Below the pieces are notes generated by a model. That model made no database searches. It saw nothing but the letters and a program-made list of their open reading frames with translations, and had not been told where the DNA came from. Shown here in pieces: positions 1 through 12,439 of a DNA stretch of 64,000 bases; positions within the stretch are counted from its first letter, which is position 1, and the number at the start of each line of letters is the position of its first letter. The position numbers and the translations under genes were made by a program. The stretch is taken from contig JADFUC010001675.1 in NCBI GenBank assembly GCA_019722365.1, positions 1 to 64,000 on the forward strand. Direction: 5' to 3'. The stretch comes from Lithospermum erythrorhizon (Eukaryota > Streptophyta > Magnoliopsida > Boraginales > Boraginaceae).

Positions 1-1264
1 AATGCCACATTGCTAACATGGATCATAATCACAATTATCTCATAATATGAATCATAATCACAATTATCTCATAATATAAATCATAATCACTCAATACACA
101 TGTCAAAATAGTCCCATGACAAAACACATGCAAAATATAGAACATAATATATATGAAGGGTTCCCATCGTGAGATTTGTACTCACCTCGAGCCCAAAAGC
201 AGTAATGATAACTCTAGGTAGTCCTCGTGCTAGGTCCAAGCTCAACTCCTATTCAAAGAAATTATACATTATAACACATTCCGTAGAATAACCTCTCTCA
301 TGATCTATAAACCCCTAGTATTATACCACGCCTCACATTTCAAATTAACCCCATCCTAGAATCATCCTATCCCCAAAACTAAGATACACTTTCTCAAAAT
401 TCAAACGAATCACATTCTAACACCACTCTATAAATCCTGATATTACTCCGAACAATGAAACTTTTTAATCACATCCTGCAATCCAATCCAACAATCAATC
501 GCCAACTAATTAACCTATTAAATACAACCTCCAATTCAAACACTAACAACTACAAACTTCAAACTTTCTCAACCCAATCTCTACCTTCTCAATCCATATC
601 CAAACGAACACTTCTATTCCTAAAATAACTATGTCTGTCCCCTCTAACCCCCACATAAATTTCCCTTAAGTTAACTTTAAGAAAAAGTCAACAAAGTCAC
701 AAAGCCAACCTCAACATACACCACTTTCTAACCCCAGCCAATCACTCAAAGTCAAAATCCTCAAACTAAAACTTAGATACAATACTTATATTCCATAATA
801 AAGCCCAAGATCCAAAAGAACATAAAAGCCTGCAAACTAATAAATAGTCAACTATAAAGTCTCCCAAACAATTATATCTTTAAACATTAAACTCCACACT
901 CATGAACGGCAGAGATGGAAACAAGATTTCGTGCTGATCCAAAGCTCACCGCCAAAAATGAAAAAAATCTATGTCTGGGGGCCTAAGTGGTTCGGGTCTC
1001 TAGAAGAAAGGAAGACAAAATTTTTGTTTCTGATGAATGGTGAGATAAGCAGGGATTTATAATTTTGAGCCGTAGTTTGGGAAGTGGAGTTTTTAGGTCT
1101 CGCTTACATACCTCGCTTCTTCTTTCTTCGTTTAACACAATTTAACACGACTCAAATTAAATTTCTATTCTCAAAATATCTTATCGTCAACCCATATTAT
1201 CATTATTCGATTTAACTGAAACCAAATCATATTAAAATAATGCTTATACGTAACGGGTTATTTC
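1..1264 (-). repeat. gypsy-type LTR-like segment, left end off window
   Basis: No coding sequence is visible. The right edge, read on the minus strand, begins TGAAATAACCCGTTACG. This resembles the LTR starts seen near 4614, 47583 and 55195. The stretch near 140-190 (ATAATATATATGAAGGGTTC, then CTCACCTCGAG) recurs in diverged form near 46256-46300 inside a gypsy LTR. AAAGTCAAC-type words at 685-720 also recur in those LTRs. I infer LTR sequence of the same family in minus orientation. Its other end lies outside the window, so length and completeness are unknown. Confidence 0.5.
20..95. repeat. short tandem repeat, about 34-bp unit
   Basis: The word ATCATAATCACAATTATCTC followed by ATAATAT is repeated about two and a half times. 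It lies inside LTR-like sequence and has no coding capacity. Confidence 0.75.
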
Positions 1265-3760
1265 AAAAGTGAAACCCATTTCATTTGACCAATGTTTACC
1301 TCTCTTATAGTCAGTTGGATCATATTTTGGTGGTCATTAATGCCCATGATTATGTGGCTCATTAAGGGGTCGTGGTAATAATAGCCTTCATTACCCCTTT
1401 AATGGAAGCCAAATGGAACAAAATACTCCAATGGTCTTCTTTGTTTCAAATAGAGTTGGCTATTAAGCCCCTGGGTGGTCCTCAACCGCTGGGGTTTGGC
1501 TGGGGGCAAGCCCGCTTATTTGGTTCTTCTTCACCAACTTCCTTTGATGAGCCCAATCAAAGTTATCCACCGATCGCCCTATTTAATTAAGGGATTATCG
1601 TAATTCTAAATTTTGAACGTGAGATCCTCCCTAACTAGAAGGTCCTGAGGCGAAGCTGGCCAAATACGTGGAAGCACTACCAAACAAATAACAAATAGAA
1701 CTAAAGACAAAATGATGTTAAAGAACCAAAGAGGAAAAGTGAAAATTGTATTAATAAACCCCAAAAGGAGGGAAGGAGAGTACATGATTACAAAAAAAAA
1801 AAATATTGTGTACCGGGAGGATCTCATCAAGCGGGAGGAAGGGGTATGGTGTTCTCCCAGCCCACTTATCGGTACCAAGGAGTGTTGGACTCCGGTCCTG
1901 GAAGTTCATAACGTCCGATAGATGCCAGCATCGAGTACCGGCATTTTAAAGGGCTATCTCGAGGTAGGTGGCGCTGCAAGCCTCCTTCTCCTAGCGGGCA
2001 TCAAAGGCGGCTCGGGTTGGCAACATCCTTTTTTTCCTCCTAGGCCCCTCTCTTCTGCCTCATCCAAAAGAGTGTCATCTGTGGGGGCTGGCTGACTCTA
2101 GGCAAAGACCTTGAAGTTTCCTGCTTAGCGCCCACTCAGGCGTTTCGGCTGGGCTTGTTATGTTACTCATGGTCTCAATTATCTGCAGTGCAGTGGCTTC
2201 GAGAAAAAGTAGTCGACTACCAATCAAGAAAAAATTAAAAGAGGTGGCCTAAAACTGTGAAGTGCGGTTAAAAGTGCTACCTATAACTACAACCGAAAAG
2301 CTCGCGGGGAGGCCTCGGTGGACAAGGCCTAGGATTAGCCGCCATCCTCTTACATGATCCCGTGGTCGAGGCAGAAAGGGCGCCGAGCATGGCCTTATCT
2401 CGGGGGTAGGCTCATGAGAGTACTCCACCCGCCTCACGGAGGACAGAGAAGCTGTGAGGGAGCACAAGGTGGGGAGGCGAATCTCACTCCCCGGCATTTT
2501 GAACTCATACATGGAGGGAGATTACTAAAGGGCTAGGTGCGAATGTTAGGAAAGAATATAAACAATCGGAGAGCTTTTGAGGAAGAAAAGCAGAAGAAAT
2601 TGTGAGATGAACCCAAGTGGAGCTCTCAGGCATGGTCTCCAAATAACAATTTATAGAGACGAGGGGCGTTTTAAAATTCGAATGGTTGTTGATAATGAAG
2701 CAGAGAAGCTATGGTGCCTAAAAAGTCACTGCAATGATGGCAAGGCTAAGAAATAGCAAAGAGGCGCTTCTCTCGGTGGCACAAAAACGCCCTCACAATG
2801 CAAGAAGATGTTAAGGCGTCATTGGTATGAATACTGAAGAGACCAACCCATATACTGGTGATCCGACCCATAGAAAACGTGGGCGGGTCCGGGGCAAATG
2901 ATAATCCCATAAATAAACGGGCCGGGTCTCAGATCGGTCCTACGAGATTGGGCTAAAATGACCAGAAATAAGTCATCTATCAAATGATTCTACTCACACG
3001 AGGGCCGTAATGCGAAAGCCCAAAGTAAAAGCGGTCATACTGGCCCAACCTTGCAGTTACAGCAGGAGAACTGCCGAGGCTAATGGCTCAAGTTAGGCTC
3101 AATTGTGGCAATTAAGACCGTGAATTACCGACCCTACAATGAGCCACAAATCATTAATCGGGTAATAAAGTAATGGTCCAAATGGACTATGAAAGGAAAA
3201 ACCCTAGACAACCGATACTCCAAATTCTCTTCTAAACCAAAATCTTCATCCTTTACTACTAACTTGATCGTCTCTGAGTGTTTCCTACCGCAACCGGTCC
3301 TTGTTTTGAAGGAATCCCATTTGGGACCAAGGCGCATCGAAGTTTAACTTGCAGATTTGAGCAGATCCCGCCCATCACCGAAACCGACTCGATCATTTAC
3401 AAAATGATAGCCCATAACATCGATCATCAATCAATCACTATGTTGGTCATCAAATTCTAGCTGTCTCTAAACCATCAACACTCGACGAGGAATATGGGCC
3501 ATCTTATATTTCTAGACTCTCAAGAGGTCTTCTTGTCAACGCCATGTGGTGCCTCTCTCTAGAAACTACAGACTTGCCTTGAGATTTATTATTCACCCAC
3601 TGGTGAGATAATAAATGATTATATGAATGAATTACGCATTCACATAATGAAGTCAACAATAGATTGAAACACAAGAAGCACTTGTTCAATCAATTGATTA
3701 ACTTATTCCGGTAAATGAACTAGCTCCCACTGAACCTTGCATCGTTCAGTTTCTTCTTTG
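1265..3760 (+). repeat. GC-richer retroelement sequence, possible Tat-type LTR
   Basis: This stretch is clearly richer in GC than its flanks and has no long reading frame with a recognisable product. Around 3195-3370 it reads like the transcribed end of a Tat-lineage gypsy LTR: AAACCCTAGACAACCGATAC, then a run rich in C and T, then ACTTGATCGTCTCTGAGTG, then GGCGCATCGAAGTTTAACTT. Such ends are familiar from plant Tat elements, but the match here is from memory and not aligned. 3480-3760 shows nothing recognisable. A solo LTR in plus orientation is the best guess. Confidence 0.3.
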
Positions 3761-4614
3761 ATCTCATGAAACCAAACTTAATTGAATCACAAAAGAAGAT
3801 ATCAACTCCGATGCTCAAGCCAAAACAACTAAATTCATTCCAAAAACAACTATATTAATCTCCAACAACATACTTAACGCTGTATTTTCTTCAAAAAGTC
3901 AACGAAAAGTCAACTATCAATCTCAACACATTTCAATTCCATAAACTGCTAATATCACTTCCAATACCACAATCTAAGTTTCAGTGATAATTCTATACCA
4001 TTTTAAATCCCAAAACTCAAGGTCAACCCAAATCTCAAAACATCAAGAAATACTCATCCAAATTCTTAACTTTAACTCAAAAACAACTAATTTAAGGCCT
4101 AACAATCGTTTATAGAAATATAATTCAAAAATCTAAAAGTCAACAAAAAGTCAACTCAACCGAACTCACAAATACTCAAAAGATCCGACCTTTTTTACCT
4201 TGAATCAAGAGAAATCAAGAAAGAATTTCAAGGAGAACCGCCGCCTCAAGGAGGAAGAAGACGCGCTGATGCCTTGTTTTCTTTCGGGCCTCAAGTTGGC
4301 TTAAGGGGTTAACGGGTTGGCCCAATAGTTTTACGCAAGTGAAAAACCCCATCGCTTAATTCAATCTATACTTCTATTTTTAACTTATCTCGACAACCAA
4401 CTTCCAAACATTAACATTTATATTACCACCCAACTAATACTCATTACCATCCCGACTACAACTTCAAAATTCCTCAATACCTAAACGCACTACCAACCTA
4501 ATTCCATTCATTGTATTTTCAACTATTCGACTTCGAAATTTATTTCTCCTAAATAATCCACCTATTAACCAGTATACTATTACAAAGAATATTAGTAATG
4601 AACGGGTTATTACA
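3761..4614 (-). repeat. gypsy-type LTR-like segment
   Basis: AT-rich non-coding DNA with several AAAGTCAAC words (for example 3894-3915 and 4136-4156). The right edge AACGGGTTATTACA, read on the minus strand, gives TGTAATAACCCGTTC, the same kind of LTR start as near 1264, 47583 and 55195. The left edge is not defined, so this is a partial LTR at best. Confidence 0.45.
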
Positions 4615-4929
4615 TCGCCGAGTATTTAAGTCGGGGAGGTTGTAATACCGACCACAAAATGTAAAAGTGCTGCGGTGTGATATGTTTGATATGATTTGAT
4701 CGGGTACTACTCATATCTACCAAAGCATGCACTTTCTTCGAAGCTCATCCTAAGAACTCCATTGTTAAGCCGTGGTTTGACCCTGCAATTCTATGGACGC
4801 GACCACTGTGTTTTCTCAAATGAGCAGCGAAATGGGAGGACAAAACGTGCTAGAAAGACCTCGTGTAGGTTTTTCCGCAGCCAACCATCAAATCTAATAA
4901 CATACCAACCCAAGAGCCGGGCGGGGCAT

Positions 4930-5330
4930 TACAAAGGGTATTGTTTCACAACTCACTCCACAGAACGCCGCAAAGATAACGGCGTATCCGAAAGGAGAAA
5001 TCGAACCTTCTCTCATATGGTTCGATTCATGACGAGCCTATCTCGATTTAAAGTTCTAAGCGCCGACACTACCTTAAAACGTATGTCCAACAAAATCAGA
5101 AAGAGAAAACTCCCCTATGAACTGGTCGGAAGATTCCCAAGGTTTTCTCAAGAATCGTCAAGTAAGCTTATGTTAAGAGATTAATAAAGGATAAACTTGT
5201 CTCTAATCCGACAAATACTATTTTATAGGATATCCAAAGGAAATAGTTGATTACTACTTTCTACTCCAAGCATGAGAATAAAATCTTCATTGCTAGAATA
5301 GGAGCGTTTCCTTGAAAAAGCGAATATCTG
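4930..5330 (+). pseudogene. Ty1-copia integrase remnant (pol 1)
   Basis: This is the first part of a broken copia pol reading left to right. The frame around 4970-5030 contains NGVSERRNRT, the conserved stretch close to the catalytic Glu of copia integrases. KLPYELVGR follows near 5107-5133, matching the family's TPYELWTGR. After a frameshift, 5224-5320 reads as GYPKE...YYF...NKIFIARIGAFLEKA, which matches the integrase C-terminal stretch (FVGYPKE, KVFVARNAVFLE). A 162-codon frame (4696-5184) is open but starts only at TTG and leaves the family pattern upstream of about 4930. Role in the family: insertion of element cDNA into the host chromosome. Frameshifts and the missing first half mean it is not functional. 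Confidence 0.75.
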
Positions 5331-5559
5331 CTTCTAGCGACTAAGTCATGGGTGTTCATCTCGATTTAAAACTCGTTGACGGTCAATGTCAAGCATCTAA
5401 TGCAAAAGCATTCACGCACTACAAGAATTGGTACCTTCTTAAGAAGATCCAAATTTCAGATCCACAGAAGTTGTGGAAGAAATCCAACCTTGGGAGATCC
5501 GCGAGATCGCCAAGAACTGCAGCGCCGGTACGCGAAGCTTTCATCATTAAAAGTGATCC

Positions 5560-6520
5560 AGCCCACTTCTTACAAAGAAGCCGGCGAATAGCAAGGATAA
5601 ACAACAAATGACAAATAGCCACGCACCGAGATGGATTCTATGTACCTTTAACAAGGTTTGGTCCTTGTTGGATTTACCAAATGGCTACAACCTAACAAGA
5701 TTTCCTCAAGCGAATACCTAAAATTGTGGTCATTTTTTTCTATCTTTCCATACATAACCAAAGAAACGGGAAGCGATCTCTTCAAGGGTTTCGGGTCCCA
5801 AAAGGGCATGATAAATACCCCAAAGCCCAATACCGCAGAGGAAATTAAATGAAGACTTAGATACAAAGTGTGTGGAAAGTGTTCATAACTTCTCCCCTAC
5901 GACCTACCCCCCTGTGCTAGAGTAGCCAAAAGTGTATAAAATTAATCCCTTGTTCCGGTATTTAAGAAGAAACATGATAAAGACGGAAACGTCGATGTTT
6001 TCAAAGTTGTGACTTGTATGGAAAGGGTTTTAATCAAGTTCACGGCGTGACTATGATGAAACTTTACTCACCAGTTGGCTATGCTTAAGTCCATCCTGAT
6101 AATTCGTAGCTACTGGCCGCATTTCATGACTATGAAATATGGCAAATGGATGTAAAGACGGCTTTCCCCCCGAATGAAAAATTCTAGAAGAGTGATGGAG
6201 GCGGCATGCCTCTCCGTGCTTTACTTGTCCTAAAGATCAAGAAGGTACGCAAGTCGCAAAGGTCCATTTATGGTTTTAATCAGCATCCTCAAGTAGCTTG
6301 GAATCTACATTTTGATGAATCAATCAAAGATTTTAGTTTCATCAAGAATCTAAGAATCTTGTGTATGCCAGCATGTGAGCTGGGAGTTATGTATCATTCA
6401 TAGTCATGTATGCTCTATTTATTATTACTTATCATTGAAACAATGTAGAGTTAACAACTCACCAAATATTGGTTGTGTAAATGTTTCTCAATAAAGGACT
6501 GAAGTACACAATATATATTT
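5560..6520 (+). pseudogene. Ty1-copia reverse transcriptase remnant (pol 1)
   Basis: Fragments in shifting frames follow the order of copia reverse transcriptases: PTSYKEA near 5565, EMDSMY near 5630, KGFNQVHGV near 6016, then a broken copy of the YDETFSPVA stretch near 6050-6085, WQMDVKTA near 6140-6165, and QRSIYGFNQHPQVAWNLHF at about 6257-6315. The palm motif, usually YVDDILL, lies near 6405-6425. It reads MYALFII after the family-like AGSYVSFIV, so the catalytic aspartate pair is gone. In the family this enzyme copies element RNA into DNA in cytoplasmic particles. Stops, frameshifts and the lost dyad make this copy dead. It continues from the integrase remnant upstream and into an RNase H remnant downstream. 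Confidence 0.8.
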
Positions 6521-6989
6521 TGAATAAAAAATCCACCGAAGATTGAGCTGTATCCACGATTTGATTCCCTTGTCGATACTTATGAATAAGGTAACAAGCA
6601 GCTGTTCAATACGGAAAGGATTCCCAGAAGGGTAATCTCCCCACGAGACACGGAGTCCTCCTAATCCCTGGGCAAGAGTTACGTTGTCCCAATTACTAGT
6701 CCCGAGATGAACAAAGTATGAAGCATATACCTTACGTCACCTATAGATCGATCATATGCCACGTTACGCACTAGACCTCGACGTGTCTTATGCACTCCGA
6801 GTATAACCAAGAGATACCAAGCTAATCTAGGTGAAAGCCAATGGATTGGCAATATGCATCTTCAAATATCTTTTGTGAAGAACTAAAGAAGTTTTCTGGT
6901 ATACGTGAGATGATGAGTTAGTAGTGACCGAGTACACCGATGTTAGTTTTCAAACAGAGTTCATTCTTACCACATAATCTCGAAAGTAC

Positions 6990-7317
6990 ATCATAATGTC
7001 CTAAGCAAATTTAAAAGCTTGGCTGGATTAAGAAATTTGTGACTAAGCTGCAAAGCATCTAAAGTATCAGAACCAGCTGGAGTTGCTTTGCAGGATGTAA
7101 CATCAGCGATAAATGCTAAGGAACCCCCGAGCACATCACAAATCCAAGCACGCACGAGAAAGTATATCACCTAATTGCAGATATGCTTACTGTAGGTCAT
7201 ATCAAAGCATGTAAAGTAGCAACAGAGGCCAATCTAGCCTACCCTTTACCAAACCACCAAGTCACAAAACATGATTAGCACGCAAATAACATGGGTCTTA
7301 GACAGACGCCGCATGGT
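6990..7317 (+). pseudogene. Ty1-copia RNase H remnant and 3' end (pol 1)
   Basis: Broken frames carry late copia RNase H words: AAGGAACCC...CACATCACA near 7110-7140 fits the family's NAKEPRSHKRGKHI, followed by KVYHLIA near 7160-7175 (family KYHLIREI). At 7312-7330 the sequence CATGGTGTTAGGTTACGTG looks like a polypurine-poor junction into an LTR starting TGTTAGGTT. The same junction word (GTGGTGTTAGGTTCTC) follows the second pol copy at 10750. The segment between the RT and here (6520-6990) is too decayed to assign. Confidence 0.55.
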
Positions 7318-8044
7318 GTTAGGTTACGTGAGTCGTAAAGATAGTATCATTATGTTACGTGAACAAATATTTAACATTGTCAAGCCCTCATATTGTAATA
7401 TATTTGTCGCTATGTCTATAAATTTTAATTTACATAATATACATGTATCAGATCTCCGATGTTTAAAAGTTAAATCCCCAAGGTTAGTCTTATGTTTTCT
7501 AGGAGAGTGCAACCCGAATTGTTGACCGCACTCTTCAAGCCTAGAAACACTTCCGATAACCAAATGCCTCGTCGACGCCGATAGTTAGGCTTAAGCATCA
7601 TATGACTAACATGGTGAATGATTAGTGATCTAGTTTGATCATGTTAGCCTCACAGGATTCAGATCAATACCACGGGCTACCGCCCCATGATCGGGAGCCG
7701 GTTCGACCGAAATCTAATTCACGTAAGATATGTATATATCTGCAACAGATATTTTTTGTTTAGAATTTTAGGTTCAAAAATTTTAGACCTACGTATATAA
7801 CTATCTCTGTGTTATATGAGCTCAGACTTTGGACTATGACCAAACGCCTCCCTTAAGCTAGGGATTATAACGCATATGTCATCAGCCAATGTCGTAGCAT
7901 AACGATAGATGTTGATATACCGGGAGGGATTTATCCATCCTTGATATATAGTGAAAAGATCTCAGTTCTCACATAAAGTTGGTACTTATTGATTTATGAG
8001 ACGCCATAAAAGCATATTCAGCTCATACTCGAGTAAAGAAAAGT
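7318..8044 (+). repeat. probable copia LTR remnant
   Basis: Non-coding DNA after the end of the first copia pol. It starts TGTTAGGTTACG, consistent with an LTR start. It ends where a second LTR-like sequence of another family begins at 8045. No second copy of this LTR was found in the window, so the assignment rests on position only. Confidence 0.35.
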
Positions 8045-9191
8045 TGTGGGTTTTCTGGGCGACACACTTATGGTTAGCCTCGCGACAGAGATCACGCTAA
8101 AAGAATTATAAGGTAATCGGCCCAAAGTAAAAAGTTGGGAGTAAGCCGGAAATCAATGAATATTGATTCCTTTTATTATGCCCGTTGCGACAATTGTGTA
8201 TCAATTCATTTACCAAATTGGTTAAACGTGATTACTCATGAAACTTAGTGTTCACTCAGTAATTGTATGGCTGCATTAGTTCGGGTTCTCATGATAATTT
8301 AAGGGGTTATCTGAGATTGCTGGGGATCTTTTACTATTACTTCTCAAGAGTAATAATAGTGCAATTGGTCAAATTATTATTATTATAGAACTACATTATC
8401 CGAGCTTAGAAGGTCACTGCCACACAAGGAAGGATTATTTGAATCTTTGAGAGTATTTCATGTATGAAATAAAACGAGACTTATAAATTGAGAAATGTAT
8501 TTTTCTCAATATTATATATTTGTAAATATATATATATATATGAACAAACAAATGAGAGTCAATTGAACTTGTTAGTTTAATTGAGCTCAATGAGCAATCG
8601 AGATTGACTAATAACTTCAAAGTTATTTGATAGTGACTGCTAGTATTTTAATTTCGACTTGTTAAGTTAAATTAAAATAGAACAACTCACTGTTAACTCA
8701 TTAACTAATTAGATGCTTAGACGATCTAATTGAGTTAACGAGTTGAATCAATTTCTTAACGAGTTGCTTAACGGTTTAAATTAAGGAGTATTATAAATGT
8801 AGAGAGGCATGTATGGTTTTTCTATGAGATGAAAAATCACAAACCCGCCTTCCTCCATGTAGAGCGCGACTTCCTCATTTTTGGAAAAGAGATTTTTCTC
8901 TCCAATTTTGTTCATACAAACTCTAGCAAGTTCATCTCTGATTCAATTCCTCGCCGTGTGTGCATTTCTAGAGAACACCTTAATGGGTGTTTGATACAAT
9001 TGGAGAAGCTTTTCAAAGGGCCAGTACTGAGCTCGATTTTCAAGGGTGACTTATTGTCTTCCGCCGCTATGTAAGTACTTCAGTATTCATATAGTCATAT
9101 TATATGATTAATTTTATATCATTTTGATGATCCAGATGTGTTTTAATTCGGTGTTTAATTACAACCATGATTCATACTAGATTTAATACTC
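8045..9191 (+). repeat. copia-type LTR, family 'TGTGGG...', solo
   Basis: This segment is, in reverse orientation, the same repeat as 29101-30178 and 30179-31185. Shared landmarks are GATTCCTTTTATTATGCCCG at 8166, TGTGTATCAATTCATTTACC at 8195, TTAGTGTTCAC at 8246 and GATAATTTAAGGGGTTAT at 8292. A third partial copy in the same orientation lies at 51063-51655. It starts TGTGGGTTTTCTGGG and ends near GATTCATACTAGATTTAATA, the decayed counterpart of the TGTTAGAATCTAGTATGAAT start of the reversed copies. It lies between two broken copia pol remnants and no primer site is visible, so it is likely a solo or inserted LTR. An AT microsatellite lies at 8519-8541. Confidence 0.7.
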
Positions 9192-9199
9192 TCCCAAGA

Positions 9200-10754
9200 T
9201 AGCATATAATGAGGATTTAGGGCAAAGAAAGCCCATAATAAAAGTTAACAAAGACAAATAGGTCCAAAAACGTATAAATGCTAATTCATTGGATACATTA
9301 AGGAAAACTGCATATTTCTATCGTAAAAACAGAACAAAAATCTTTGTCGCTTCACACTAGTGTCTTCCTTGAAAAGGAATTCATGGACGGTAACCTCCCT
9401 TGCACTCAACAACCCCCGAAACTATCTCGATAGAACTCGCCAAGAACTCATTAAATGGTATGGAAGCTTTCTTAGTTGAAAGTGATGAGCCTTCTACCTA
9501 TGAAAAGCAAATGGCGAGAGGGACGCTTTGGCGAATGGCTTTAGCCATGAAATCCGAAATCGAATTCAATGTACCATAACAAATGATCGTCATCGACTTA
9601 TCGAGTGGTGCAAGACCCATCGAAGCCATGGGTATTTAAAATGCAACCGGATATGGATGGAAATTTTCATGTATATAAGGCTGACTAGTAGCAAAAGTGT
9701 GTGTCATAGATTCATGGAATCGGAACAGCTATGATGAAACTCTTCTCACCAAATATGAAATTTAAATCCATTCGATCCTCTTGAAGCTATTGCCGCATAA
9801 TGCGATTACGTAAATATGACATGATGTAAACGGCATTCTAAACGGAATCTAGGAAGAGGATGTGAACATGACACAACCTCCCCGGTTTACATGTCCGAAA
9901 GGACCTAGAAGGTACGTTTAAGCTACACAAATCCATTTATGATCAAGCAAGCATCCATAGCTGAATCTTCAAGCTTCAACGAAGCAATCAAAAGTTTTGG
10001 ATTTACTAGGAACGAAGAAGATTCTATTCAAGAAGGTTAGCGGGAGCCATATCGCATTTGTGGTCTTGTATGTAGACTCCATATACCTGCCTGAAATCCA
10101 CATACCCACGCTGTCAAATTAAAAGCATGGTTATGAAAAATGTTTCTCGAATGTAAGTGACCTATGAGAAGCCCATTGGATCGAGCCGCAACACTTACAT
10201 CGATAAGTTTCTACATAGATGCCATATGGAAGACTCCCAAGAAGTGGTAACTGACGAGACATGGATTTGGCTTTTCAATCGCTCGATAGTCCCACTACGT
10301 AAACCTGAGATAACACGCATGAGTTCCATATGCTCTCTGGTCATAAGTGATCCATCATGTACGCCATGATGTACACGGCCAAACGCTTACGCAGTAATAA
10401 GTCGCTACCAATCATGTCCAAAGCGATGGTTAAGCCGAGTACATTGTAGCACTGTCGCAGCGAAGCTTGCTGGATCAAGAAGTTCGTAGTGAACTTGGAG
10501 TGGTACTCTACATTGAGAATCCAAAGATACCGGCTATGCGACAACACTGTGCACTGCCAAGCCAAGAACCAAGAGCATCACCGATCCAAGCATTTACTCA
10601 GAAATACCATCTCATTCGGCACATACGAAAGAGAGAAGTAGTCGTGATGCAAAGTGGGGACAATGTACTATAATTTAAAATTTCTTTAACCAAACAACAA
10701 CTAATTCCAAATGAAACTTGATACACATGCACAATGTCAGATTTGAGAAACAGC
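9200..10754 (+). pseudogene. Ty1-copia pol remnant 2 (integrase end, RT, RNase H)
   Basis: A second, independent copy of the same copia pol type. 9280-9390 gives the integrase end (FIGYIKE..., FVASH, VFLEKEF in shifted frames). 9528-9735 starts the RT region: AMKSEIE..MY, VKPIE and the ETFSP stretch are seen in pieces. Near 9840-9905 EEDVNMTQPPRFTCP matches EEDVYMTQPEGFVCP. SGSHIAFVVLYVDSIYL spans about 10039-10088. Its YVDD motif reads YVDS at 10069-10080, losing the second catalytic aspartate. SRNTYIDKFLHR near 10180 matches the family's SQSTYIDKVL. The RNase H end at about 10480-10670 contains RSELGVVLYIENP and YHLIRHI. Stops and shifts break the frame throughout. Product and role as for pol 1; non-functional. 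Confidence 0.8.
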
Positions 10755-12020
10755 ATGCGTGGTGTTAGGTTCTCAAGGGAGCTAATTTTATTTATAATTG
10801 TTTCAACTGCTGCAAGATAATGTATGAATTTTTTCGCCTTCTAAATTCATTAAATATATTTACATTGTTTATATATTGAATATATTTATGTACCTCCGCA
10901 TATATGTATATACTTGATTGCCTACAATATTTCGATTCCAATTAACAACCTAAAGTTCTGCAGAGGTCTTCGGATATATCATCCGAACAAGAGATCCTCC
11001 TCACAAGCCTGTCGAACCATGATTGTTTGTCCCTAGTTAGGTGTTCACTAATTGGAATCGAACATTAAACAAGTTAAGTGTGATTGGTTGTTCCATCACA
11101 TTTCCGGATCGAAAGGAGTACGCTCTAATCAATCACACGGGTATGCATGTCGGATGCAGCTGAGTGTAAGACTGTGAGCACATCACGGAAGAAACTTAGA
11201 AGATAACATATCATGTCCTAAGAAGAATTCTCATAGAACTTATGGTTAAATGGCAATTCTTAGACTCGCATATGTGATTTCGCTTTACAAGAGTAGTTTG
11301 TTTTTAACCTTATCAAACGCCTTCTCAGAAAACGAGGAAATACAATGACATCAGATGTATGTTACAAATGTAAGGATGGAAGTCTTCACATCATAGGATT
11401 TGTATGTACCGGGATATGTTTGGTAGTTTTCACAATCGCGCGTCGCATTAATGGTGACGCTACGGCCATCTCCTCGGTTGGTGCTAGAGTATCACATTAA
11501 TTCGCAGTGCCTGTGAAACTATAGTTACAGAGTTCGGGGTGACAAATAATCTTACATTAGCCTCATCATGGAATACTAGTACAAATTAATCATTGATACA
11601 GTAATCATCCAAGGGGCAAGTAGTGTTCACAAATATGAGAGATATTTTAAATAGTGCTCAAGTGAACAATTCTGATTGTACAACCGATTTACCTATTTAG
11701 CTTAAGTTCGTATACGCTCAATTTATGTAGTAATGTTCAGGGTTGTGATACTTTAGATGACATTGGGGTTACTATGGCTTCATTAGGATCCTCTCATAAT
11801 TAATGTACTAATATATAATATTCGGTTATCATTATTTAGTACATGGCTTTTGTCAATCGAGCCTAAGAGGTCACGCACTTACAACGAAGTGAATAATTTC
11901 AACTATAACCTTCTGGCCAAAAATGGAACTAAAAAGAATATCAGAAAAAATTCCAATTGTTGAAATTGTGCCAATGTTCGACTATAATGGAAGATGAAGC
12001 TGGAATTTCTTTTTGTAGAA
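10755..12020 (+). repeat. probable copia LTR and flanking AT-rich DNA
   Basis: The segment starts with TGTTAGGTTCTCAAGG directly after the RNase H end of pol 2, as expected for a 3' LTR. No long frame or known product is seen. Its right boundary is not clear, and the text does not align by eye with 7318-8044 beyond the first ten bases. Confidence 0.35.
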
Positions 12021-12320
12021 TCATTATTCGAATATTCTACTTAGGCTTTTATGCCTTTTATTTTAGGAATAAAAAAAGTGAGAAAATTCTAGAAGCCTCC
12101 ATATACTCATTTTAGTCGCATCAAAAGGAGTTATAGAGACTAGAATTCCAAAATTTTCCTAGAAGCATAATTTGGAGAATATTCTTCTTAAACCACTAAA
12201 CGCGTCTTTTAATTTTAGAATAAGAAGCGATAAGATTCTAGAACCTATGGGAATGCTTTAGCCTAATTATATCATCATAGAAAGGAGCGTGTAGAGTTCT
12301 TTTCCCTTAAACTTCACAAA
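12020..12320. repeat. tandem duplication, about 145-150 bp unit
   Basis: Two diverged units start near 12027 (GAATATTCTACTT) and 12177 (GAATATTCTTCTT). Both then carry TTTTATTTTAGGAATAA / TTTTAATTTTAGAATAA, ATTCTAGAA and a CATAGAAAGGAG / CATCAAAAGGAG end. Likely part of a decayed LTR. Confidence 0.6.
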
Positions 12321-12360
12321 ACCTAAAAAAAGTAGGACATTTTATCCTCATAAATCGGCC

Positions 12361-12420
12361 ACTTTTTTCATGAAGAAATTGCTCATCACTTTTCATGAAG
12401 AAATTGCTTATCATTATAAA
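12361..12420. repeat. tandem duplication, about 27 bp unit
   Basis: CTTTTTTCATGAAGAAATTG followed by CTCATCA is repeated as CTTTTCATGAAGAAATTGCTTATCA. Two units, non-coding. Confidence 0.8.
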
Positions 12421-12439
12421 TGTGCCACTTCTACCAAGA

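Noticed and set aside
4696..5184. 162-codon frame as an intact host gene
   Set aside because: It starts only at TTG, and its second half is copia integrase (NGVSERRNRT).
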